A program made the translations under genes and the position numbers. This document shows, in pieces, positions 6,168-12,342 of a DNA stretch of 12,342 nt. This stretch comes from Bacteroidales bacterium. Lineage in GTDB: Bacteria; Bacteroidota; Bacteroidia; Bacteroidales; UBA4181. The notes beneath the pieces are model-generated. The model saw nothing but the letters and a program-made list of their open reading frames with translations. It had not been told where the DNA came from and ran no database searches. How positions within the stretch are numbered: position 1 is the stretch's first letter; every line of letters begins with the position of its first letter. The stretch covers positions 1 through 12,342 of the forward strand of contig JAISDP010000100.1 of the NCBI GenBank assembly GCA_031264715.1, given 5' to 3'.

Positions 6168-8021
6168 CTACGGCAGCGGATTTTTCAGAGCCTGCGGCAG
6201 GAAGTATTTTTCGCTGATTTTGTTTTGCGGCACCCAGAAAATGGGGTTGCCCCAAAGGTCGTTCGCCATCACTTTGCTATATTCATCGTAATTATTGCTA
6301 CGTTCGGACGATGGCAGTTTGAAGCGTTCGATCATGCAGGTCTGATTGACGAGCGTTGTACTCTCTCCCGTACAGGTGATCGGTTCCAGTTTCGGGTGGC
6401 GTGTACGGCGCAGTTCGGCAAAACATTCAAACGATTCGTAAATATTCAGGTGAATATACTTTTGCTGCATCAGGATTTCCATTTTGTCTTCCTCGCCCGA
6501 AGCGGCTTCAAACTCATTTTGAACCGTGCTTGCATAAGCGCTGATAATTCCGGCGCCGGGTTTGGCCGGCGTCAGGATCTTCTTGGTGTCGTCAGACATG
6601 TCGCCGGCATAGTTGGTCACGCTGTTCATCATATACCAGAAATCAACGGAATGTACCACTGCGTCGTTGATGTGCTGTCCGGCATTTTTTCCGGTGGAAG
6701 CCAAGCCTTTCAAAGCGACTTCGGCAAGGAGCAGGTCGTTTTCGGCAAGCGAATTGATGTAAAGCGGGCTTTCGGCAAGCACGAAAGTAATCGGATTATA
6801 GTACGCCCAGCGACAGGATTTTACCATGTCATTCATCGATCTGTCGGGGCGGATCATGTTAGCTTGAGCGTTGACCTGCGGATAAACATTCCTGCGGCAG
6901 CTATCTACCGGATAGACCTTGTCGACAGGAAGCCCGCGCAGGTAAATGTTACGGTCCCAGTTGCCCGAAACGCCGTAGTATTCTACCTTGTCCGGTTTTC
7001 CGTCTTCGCTGTAGCCGATTGTCAACACCGGCAGGCGCGGATCGTCGATCTCCGGCTCATAATAATCGGTGCCGCGGTTGAGGCGAAGCATCACCACATC
7101 CGGTACAGCCAGTTGGTAATACTGCTCGTAAAATCCGCGCTGACGGATACCGCCGGCAGATATGCCTATCCTGTTTTCATTCGCTACCGGCGAAGTGAAG
7201 GTATAATCTTCGTCGGGAAGATTCTTGACGGCTTCGGCGAGGATGGGCTTCACGTAATCGGCGGCAACGCCCGAAATGCGCACGCACGACTTCAGCGCCT
7301 GGGCGTTGATAAGTTTCACCCATTTATCAACGTCGCCCTCGAAAAATATGTCCTGGCGAGCGAAAGTACTCTTTGCCAGTTCCGACATTTTTCCGTAAAC
7401 GGCTGGCAATTCGCTTGCCATCTTCTGATATTCTTCGATCACCGCCTTGTAGATTACCATCGGGTCGTCGTAAGGGGTGAAAAATACGCCTTCGCTGCCG
7501 AGGAAAGCGTTGAAGTATGGGATGCTGTTGAACATATCGACCGTTTGCAACGCGATAATATCCTTCAAAACCGTGGCCAGATGCAGATATATGAGGTTAT
7601 TGTCGTAATCTGCTCCTTCCATTGCTTTGAGCTCGTCGCGGACCAGGCCGTAATTGTTCATATCGGTATAAAACTTTTCAAACCTGCCGGGCAAGTTGTC
7701 GTTGGCGGTGCTTACAAAGTTTTCCACATCGCCGTAATGGTCGTCCGCCCAGAATGTGCAATAAGCAACCGTATAGGGCACATAGGTACAAACCTGCGAA
7801 ATCTGCGAGATACCCTGGTCCCAGCCAGAAAGAATCCAGTACCATTCACCGTAGTCTTTCAGCCAGAAACGGTTTTTCTGCAAGTGTGTAAACAGGCCGG
7901 AAACAACCTCGTCGGGCTTGGGCTGGTATATATTCGGATTGTTCCAGTCTTCGTCCAATTGATCATTACACGAGGGAAACAGGAACGGTATCAATAACAA
8001 TATATAAAATATTTTTTTCAT
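6168..8021 (-). CDS. SusD/RagB-family nutrient-binding outer-membrane lipoprotein
   Basis: This surface lipoprotein is predicted to cap the SusC channel and capture its substrate. The frame is open to a TTG at 8027, but the ATG at 8019-8021 is the sensible start, giving 617 residues. A signal peptide (MKKIFYILLLIPFLFPSC) ends in lipobox Cys18 followed by acidic residues. The early NPNIY segment and the Trp/Tyr-rich helical repeats fit the SusD-like_2 type more than classical starch SusD. The C-terminal part holds conserved-looking EDKMEILMQQKYIHL and CFAELRRTRHP segments, in which the last helices pack. It starts 19 bases after the susC stop, so the two form one operon. The ligand is not predictable; no glycan-active enzyme is in view. 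Confidence 0.93.
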   Translation of the reverse strand: MKKIFYILLLIPFLFPSCNDQLDEDWNNPNIYQPKPDEVVSGLFTHLQKNRFWLKDYGEWYWILSGWDQGISQISQVCTYVPYTVAYCTFWADDHYGDVENFVSTANDNLPGRFEKFYTDMNNYGLVRDELKAMEGADYDNNLIYLHLATVLKDIIALQTVDMFNSIPYFNAFLGSEGVFFTPYDDPMVIYKAVIEEYQKMASELPAVYGKMSELAKSTFARQDIFFEGDVDKWVKLINAQALKSCVRISGVAADYVKPILAEAVKNLPDEDYTFTSPVANENRIGISAGGIRQRGFYEQYYQLAVPDVVMLRLNRGTDYYEPEIDDPRLPVLTIGYSEDGKPDKVEYYGVSGNWDRNIYLRGLPVDKVYPVDSCRRNVYPQVNAQANMIRPDRSMNDMVKSCRWAYYNPITFVLAESPLYINSLAENDLLLAEVALKGLASTGKNAGQHINDAVVHSVDFWYMMNSVTNYAGDMSDDTKKILTPAKPGAGIISAYASTVQNEFEAASGEEDKMEILMQQKYIHLNIYESFECFAELRRTRHPKLEPITCTGESTTLVNQTCMIERFKLPSSERSNNYDEYSKVMANDLWGNPIFWVPQNKISEKYFLPQALKNPLP

Positions 8022-8040
8022 GTTCAATTAATTTAACGGA

Positions 8041-11000
8041 TTAGAAAGCAACATTTAATTTAAAACCGTAAGAGCGAAGCGACGGGAAATTGGTATTTTC
8101 AACCCAACTGTCGTTGCCTGTGCCAAGCATTGCTTCGGCGTCAATATTCTTGATGCTTTTGTATATGTAGAAAAGATTCCGGGCAGTGAGGCTTACCGAC
8201 AACTTCTGCAGCTTCATCATATGCGAAATATGTGCGGGAAAAGTGTAGGTCAAAGCCACTTCACGAAATTTGATATAATTATTTTTGTGGATCATATCCG
8301 GCTGCCAGCCCGTACCCATATCGTGGATAAAGGTGGAATAATACTGGTACGCGGAGATCACCTTGTCGTTGGGCGTACCGTCTGCCTTTACGCCGGGCAG
8401 GATCAGGCCGTCGTGGCGCTCGCGGGTGCCGTCAGCGAGTGTTTCCGTCCATTCCAGACCGCCGTGCGCGGCATCCCGGTAAGGCAGCGTTTCGACAGTG
8501 AGGCCGTTGCCCTGCAGGTAGAAATTGGAGTAGGAAAGAATGTAGCCGCCGAATTTATAATCGAGTGCGCCCATCAGGTTCAGCATGCCCCATTTGCCCT
8601 GGAGATAAAAATTAGTGGCCAAACCGCCATAAATATCGGTATTGGTGCTTCCGAGACAGATTTCGTCTTCGGGGTCTGATGAGAGATAATACTGGCCGTT
8701 GTCGCCTACAAGCCGCTGGCCGTCTTCGCTACGGGCATAATCCTGAATCCACAGGGTATTCATGCGTTTACCCTCGGCTTTGCGCCGCAACAGGTTGCCC
8801 CTGCTTTCCTGCTTTTGCGTGATGCCGGGATACAACTTGTTGATATGATCCCACTGCTTGGCGGCGGTAAGCGTCCATTCCCAGCGGAAGGGTTCGGTAG
8901 CGATTACTGCGCCGTTAACGTACAGTTCCACGCCCTGGTTGTTGATTTCGCCGGCATTGATGCGGATATTCTGCGAGCCGGTAGTAGCCGAAAGCGGAAC
9001 GCCCATGATCTGGTTGTACCAGGTAGCATTGTAGTACGAAGCGTTCACTTCCAAACGGTTGTCGAACATACGGAGGCTTGTACCGATTTCGTATTCGCGT
9101 TTTCTTTCGGGTTTCAGGTCGCCCGAAAACAGGTCGGAAGGCCCCGTCACGTCATTGATATTGGTGTTGGGGGCAGGCAGGGTTCCCATCGAGTAAGTCC
9201 GTAGCGCATAGTAGCGGTTTGCCGGACGGCCTACGTCGGCCCACGAAACAAAGAGTTTTCCGTAGTTGATATGCGGCACGTCAAATGTTTCGGTAAAGTT
9301 CCATGTGAACGATGCGCCCGGATAAAAATATGACCGGTTTTTCTTTGGCAGGGTCGAAGCCCAGTCATTGCGCGCCTGGAATTCGAAGATGTATTCCATG
9401 CCCCAGGATACGGTGCCTTGCCCGAGTACGCTGTACATCGATTCGTCCTGCTGGGAATAACCCGAAACATGACTGTCGTAAGAAGATGGCCAGGTATCGC
9501 CGTTTGTCAGCGACCAAAACCCGGGGAATTTACTGTTACCCCTTGTACCGACATTTACATCGGTGTATGAAATATTCTTGTAAGCAGGGCCGGCAAAAGC
9601 GAAGACATTCAGTTTGTCGTTCACGAACGATTGATTGTACGTCAGGAAGGCTTCGTAGTTCTGGATCATATTCCTTTCGCGCCTGAAAGTGAACATTCCG
9701 CCCTCGTAGGAACCGGATGCCGTCATGCGTTTGGGCATGTTTTTCGTGGAATAGTCCGTATCGGTATAATCCAGTCCGCCCTGTATCGTCAGGCTGAGGA
9801 AAGGCAGGAAGGTAAGGGTAGCCTTTGCCGAAGTAATGGAATGCATGCGCTTGTCGGTATTGCGGTTTTCATTCATGTTCCACATCAGGTTGAAAAAGCC
9901 GTCGCTAATATTGTTCGGGTCGAGGAATGCAGCGGGCCATCCCCAGTTGCTTTCCCCGTCAAGATTCCCCAGCGTGGCCAAGTCAAGCATCCATCCGTTC
10001 TCATCCTTATAGGAATTTGTTGCCGTCTTGATATCGTAGTCGCGGTTGAATGCTCCGAAAGCAATCAGATGTTGCAGGTTCGACATGCGGTTTTGCGACT
10101 TCACCTGGTAAATGTTCTGCGAAATCTCGAACTTTGCAAACTTCGACACCTGGGTCTGCCCGTTAAAGCTCAGCGTATTCTTTACCTGTTCCTGGTTGGG
10201 CGTGATGCCGTCGTACTTATAGTTGGTAAACGAGAGGCGCATGCTGCCCTTTTCGTTCCCGCCCTGGATGGCCGCGTTTATGCTGTGCGAACTGCCCCCG
10301 GTGAACATGTCGAGGTAGTTATCCTTGTACGGCAGGTACTGTCGCGTTGAGCCGTCGAAAAACTTGATGGGCGAACCGTCGAATTTCGGGCCGAAGTTGA
10401 AACGGCTGCTCACCGTGCGGCGGATGGTTTTTTCATCGTCTTCCCAGTTACGGGAGTATTCGTTTTCGCCTGAACCGTATTCGTTCTGGAAATCGATCAG
10501 CGTATAAGGCTGGTACCATTCCTGGTTGTAGGAAATCTGCACGCCCAGGCCGCGCGTGCCGCTGCCGTTTTTGGTAGTGATCAGCACCACGCCGTTGGCG
10601 CCTGCGCTACCATACAGAACGGCAGCCTTTGCGCCCTTGAGTATTTCCATCGAAGCGATGTCCTCGGCATTGATGTCATTGACTGCCGAGCCGAAGTCAA
10701 AAGAATTGAGCGGATTGTAGTCTCTCGAAGCCATGCTCGACTCGACGTCGTAAATCGGCACGCCGTCCACCACAAACAGAGGCCGCGTTCCTGAAGTCGA
10801 CTCCAGTCCCTGTGCGCCACGCACGCTGATCTTCATACCGCCCATCGGCCCTGCCGCCGTCGCTTGGATGCCGACGCCCGCTGCCTTTCCGTAGAGCGAT
10901 GCCAGCGGGTTGGCTGGAATACCCGCCTTCAGCATATCCTCGCCCTTGACGGTGCTCACGGAATAACCCAGTGCCCGTGAATCGCGCTTGATGCCCAGCG

Positions 11001-11553
11001 CGGTAACAACAACCTCATCCAGCATCTGAGCATCTTCCTTCATGATTATATTAACGGACGTCTGTCCCGAATAGGTAATCTCCTGTGTGGCAAAGCCTAT
11101 AAAGGAAAACGCCAGGACTGCATCTCTGTTCGGCACGGTAATGCTGTACTCCCCCATAGCATTCGTAACCACTCCCGTAGAAGTTCCCCTGATAACAACA
11201 TTCACACCTGGCAACGGATCACCGTTTGCATCTGTTACAACACCTGTTATCTTTATTTCGTCCAGTATCTTCTCCAGCGTTTTATGCGTGGCGTTGATAT
11301 TGACCCTTTGGTTGATATAATTCAGGTCGTTGCTATAGAAAAACCGGAATTGGCTTTGGTCTTCTATTTTCTTGAAGACCTCTTTTACTGTAACATTCTT
11401 CATTTGAGCATTGAGGTAAGTGGTTTGCGAGTATACCGTTGCCCCCACATTCAGGATGGTAATCATCAAAATAAAACTTGATAACTTCATGATGTGCATT
11501 AATTGTGATAGTCCTATAGATAAAAGGACATCATTGATTTTAGAATTTTTCAT
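8041..11553 (-). CDS. SusC/RagA-family TonB-dependent transporter with N-terminal STN domain
   Basis: This outer-membrane beta-barrel imports a nutrient with energy from TonB and is paired with the SusD downstream. Domains in its 1170 residues: a long N-terminus with signal peptide ending near YSQ (43); a partial STN signalling domain (about 44-100); a carboxypeptidase-regulatory-like fold beginning KITGVVTDANGDPLPG (101-116); the DEVVVTALG TonB-box region (179-187); the plug with VDGVPI (262-267) and SMEILKGAKAAVLYGSAGAN (301-320); then the barrel to a C-terminal aromatic residue (NVAF). The STN segment keeps its first half (VKEVFKKIEDQSQFRFFYSN and TLEKILDEI) but lacks the usual LLKGTxLxY...IVI strand-helix before the next domain. 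A divergent ECF sigma gene upstream suggests trans-envelope control. Confidence 0.95.
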   Translation of the reverse strand: MKNSKINDVLLSIGLSQLMHIMKLSSFILMITILNVGATVYSQTTYLNAQMKNVTVKEVFKKIEDQSQFRFFYSNDLNYINQRVNINATHKTLEKILDEIKITGVVTDANGDPLPGVNVVIRGTSTGVVTNAMGEYSITVPNRDAVLAFSFIGFATQEITYSGQTSVNIIMKEDAQMLDEVVVTALGIKRDSRALGYSVSTVKGEDMLKAGIPANPLASLYGKAAGVGIQATAAGPMGGMKISVRGAQGLESTSGTRPLFVVDGVPIYDVESSMASRDYNPLNSFDFGSAVNDINAEDIASMEILKGAKAAVLYGSAGANGVVLITTKNGSGTRGLGVQISYNQEWYQPYTLIDFQNEYGSGENEYSRNWEDDEKTIRRTVSSRFNFGPKFDGSPIKFFDGSTRQYLPYKDNYLDMFTGGSSHSINAAIQGGNEKGSMRLSFTNYKYDGITPNQEQVKNTLSFNGQTQVSKFAKFEISQNIYQVKSQNRMSNLQHLIAFGAFNRDYDIKTATNSYKDENGWMLDLATLGNLDGESNWGWPAAFLDPNNISDGFFNLMWNMNENRNTDKRMHSITSAKATLTFLPFLSLTIQGGLDYTDTDYSTKNMPKRMTASGSYEGGMFTFRRERNMIQNYEAFLTYNQSFVNDKLNVFAFAGPAYKNISYTDVNVGTRGNSKFPGFWSLTNGDTWPSSYDSHVSGYSQQDESMYSVLGQGTVSWGMEYIFEFQARNDWASTLPKKNRSYFYPGASFTWNFTETFDVPHINYGKLFVSWADVGRPANRYYALRTYSMGTLPAPNTNINDVTGPSDLFSGDLKPERKREYEIGTSLRMFDNRLEVNASYYNATWYNQIMGVPLSATTGSQNIRINAGEINNQGVELYVNGAVIATEPFRWEWTLTAAKQWDHINKLYPGITQKQESRGNLLRRKAEGKRMNTLWIQDYARSEDGQRLVGDNGQYYLSSDPEDEICLGSTNTDIYGGLATNFYLQGKWGMLNLMGALDYKFGGYILSYSNFYLQGNGLTVETLPYRDAAHGGLEWTETLADGTRERHDGLILPGVKADGTPNDKVISAYQYYSTFIHDMGTGWQPDMIHKNNYIKFREVALTYTFPAHISHMMKLQKLSVSLTARNLFYIYKSIKNIDAEAMLGTGNDSWVENTNFPSLRSYGFKLNVAF

Positions 11554-11632
11554 TATACTTATTCGATTTTAATTGACAATGACAAGGACTGTAGACTTGG
11601 CGATCAGTGGCCTTGTGTTTAAATTATTCTTG

Positions 11633-11667
11633 GATAGCGCAGGACAACTTCCTTGCGTTATCTTTTT
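11633..11667 (+). terminator. Terminator-like hairpin antisense to the susC leader
   Basis: GATAGCGCA (11633-11641) pairs with TGCGTTATC (11654-11662), 9 bp with one G-T pair and a 12-base loop, followed directly by TTTTT on the plus strand. In that direction it has the form of a Rho-independent terminator, yet no plus-strand gene precedes it. On the minus strand it would be a stem in the susC 5' leader. It could end an antisense RNA made across the susC start. Confidence 0.45.
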
Positions 11668-11713
11668 ATTCACATGTTTTTCCGGCTTGTTGGCATAGGC
11701 AATATAATTTAAT

Positions 11714-11736
11714 GGTTAAGAGAGGTTAAGATTAAG
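11714..11736. repeat. GGTTAAG repeats with 10-base spacing
   Basis: GGTTAAG occurs at 11714-11720 and 11724-11730, a 10-base period, and a partial copy TTAAG follows at 11732-11736. A period of one helical turn upstream of susC is what direct-repeat activator sites look like, but the sequence is simple enough to arise by chance. Confidence 0.4.
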
Positions 11737-11766
11737 GAAACACACAAAACCGCAATACAAAATTCG

Positions 11767-11783
11767 TATCACACCCGGTGATA
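11767..11783. promoter_or_regulatory. Palindrome TATCAC-N5-GTGATA
   Basis: A perfect inverted repeat with 6 bp arms and a 5-base centre in the susC/sigma divergent region, about 120 bases upstream of the sigma -7 element. The layout resembles an operator for a dimeric regulator. No regulator can be named. Confidence 0.45.
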
Positions 11784-11805
11784 TTCTTTTCGAAGATATT
11801 GGATG

Positions 11806-11822
11806 ATAACTTTAGAAGTTAT
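11806..11822. promoter_or_regulatory. Palindrome ATAACTT-TAG-AAGTTAT
   Basis: A perfect inverted repeat with 7 bp arms and a 3-base centre; outer bases extend it by a G-T and a T-A pair. It lies 39 bases centre-to-centre from the palindrome at 11767-11783. It could be an operator or a small hairpin. Confidence 0.4.
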
Positions 11823-11894
11823 TATATATCCACACAAATAACCCCGGTAAACTACTTACAGGGATTTCGATTTTTTTTCTGCAAAAATGATTTA

Positions 11895-11902
11895 TACTTT
11901 TG
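11895..11902 (+). promoter_or_regulatory. -7 element of the ECF sigma gene promoter
   Basis: TACTTTTG matches TAnnTTTG exactly on the plus strand. The -33 position, 20 bases upstream, lies in a run of T and reads TTTT. A start near 11909 would give a leader of about 50 bases to the ATG at 11960. Confidence 0.55.
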
Positions 11903-11959
11903 CCTCAAAACAAATACTTACAGGTGCGGGATCAATCGGAACATAAAGGTGATGATAGC

Positions 11960-12342
11960 ATGGCTGTGCTGGAATCGATATTTACGGCTTTTTACCCCGT
12001 ATTGGCTGCATATTGCAACAAGTATGTGAGGGATGCGGAAACGGCGCGTGATATCGTGCAGGATATTTTCCTGAAGGTATGGGAACAGCGTCAAACCGTG
12101 GATTTTTCCATACCGCTGCATTCGTACCTGCTCAAGTTGGCCCACAATAGTTGTATGAATCACCTGCAACGACAAAAAATAGAGGAGAAATACCTGCACA
12201 GCGCGGCCGCACAACTGCTGGAAATGGAAGCCCAATATGATACCCTGTTCGATCAGTTAGCTGCCGACGCCATGCAGGAACGGATAGAGCAGACAGTGGA
12301 GCAACTGCCGGCCCAGTGCCGCGATATTTTCCGTAAAAGCCG
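11960..12342 (+). CDS. ECF RNA polymerase sigma factor (3' end outside the window)
   Basis: This is a partial gene of 127 codons, cut by the right edge. The product is a group-4 sigma factor that directs RNA polymerase to specific promoters, in Bacteroidota often the promoter of a nearby SusC transporter. Region 2 starts ESIFTAFYPVLAAYCNKYV and holds the DIVQDIFLKVW motif (region 2.2). After a helical linker, region 4 begins with LPAQCRDIFRKS, the LPxxCRxIF motif typical of Bacteroidetes ECF factors. The ATG at 11960 has AAAGGT upstream, but an in-frame GTG at 11924 is possible and would extend region 2 at its N-terminus. It is divergent from susC, whose STN domain would connect through a FecR-type anti-sigma, not seen here and possibly to the right. 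Confidence 0.93.
   Translation, partial: MAVLESIFTAFYPVLAAYCNKYVRDAETARDIVQDIFLKVWEQRQTVDFSIPLHSYLLKLAHNSCMNHLQRQKIEEKYLHSAAAQLLEMEAQYDTLFDQLAADAMQERIEQTVEQLPAQCRDIFRKS

Larger units (their letters stand above)
11554..11959. other. Divergent regulatory region between susC and the ECF sigma gene
   Basis: No gene is seen in these 406 bases. From susC outward they hold two leader hairpins (11582-11616 and 11633-11662), a GGTTAAG direct repeat (11714-11730), two perfect palindromes (11767-11783, 11806-11822) and a plus-strand -7 element for the sigma gene (11895-11902). I find no TAnnTTTG element for susC, which would fit a promoter read by an alternative sigma factor such as the divergent ECF protein; that is inference. 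Confidence 0.6.

Noticed and set aside
6225..7997. A 590-codon plus-strand open frame covering nearly all of susD
   Set aside because: It lies exactly opposite a well-supported SusD gene with lipobox and family features. Its product is rich in His, Val, Ile and Arg without domains, which is the usual product of antisense reading of a biased gene.
9631..10350. A 239-codon plus-strand frame inside susC, with other plus-strand frames nearby
   Set aside because: All are antisense to the continuous SusC reading frame and have no recognisable features.
6168..11553. A complete polysaccharide utilisation locus
   Set aside because: Only susC, susD and a sigma factor are present. No glycoside hydrolase, lyase, sulfatase or sugar kinase is adjacent, and nagB is several kilobases away in another unit, so no glycan substrate is claimed.
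11918..12235. A 105-codon minus-strand frame at the right edge
   Set aside because: It is antisense to the clear ECF sigma factor reading frame.

Overview
The window comes from a member of the Bacteroidota, most likely order Bacteroidales. The evidence is a SusC/SusD outer-membrane pair, a six-bladed beta-propeller lipoprotein, lipoproteins with short Bacteroidetes-type signal peptides, weak A/T-rich ribosome binding regions, and several promoters matching the Bacteroides pattern (-33 TTTG, about 20 bases, -7 TAnnTTTG).

Left part (1-3557, minus strand). Bases 105-531 hold a dense run of short inverted repeats, overlapped by an unrecognised 128-codon frame that may be a real small gene or only a by-product of a structured repeat. 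Upstream of it on the minus strand lie a beta-propeller lipoprotein gene, nagB (glucosamine-6-phosphate deaminase, with all catalytic and allosteric residues) and an unassigned lipoprotein gene. nagB has its own well-formed promoter, with a palindrome at the predicted transcription start.

Centre (3558-5481). A 57-base divergent gap with a perfect palindrome separates the lipoprotein gene from a plus-strand pair: a nitroreductase-family gene and holA (delta subunit of the DNA polymerase III clamp loader). holA ends at a strong terminator. A minus-strand tRNA-Ala(GGC), with its own -7 element and terminator, follows. Bases 5482-6167 are mostly non-coding, apart from one small acidic minus-strand frame.

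Right part (6168-12342). A minus-strand susC-susD pair, separated by 19 bases, forms a TonB-dependent nutrient-uptake system. A divergent ECF sigma factor gene runs off the right edge. SusC begins with an STN signalling domain, as expected for a transporter working with an ECF sigma and a FecR-type anti-sigma, but the STN domain appears to have lost its second half. The roughly 400-base divergent region between susC and the sigma gene holds two perfect palindromes, a short repeat with 10-base period, leader hairpins and one terminator-like hairpin antisense to the susC leader. No glycan-degrading enzyme is in the window, so the substrate cannot be named.

Most of the window is ordinary Bacteroidales gene content. 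The parts that deserve a second look are the hairpin cluster at the left end and the susC/sigma control region with its shortened STN domain. I found no clear evidence of a wholly new system.
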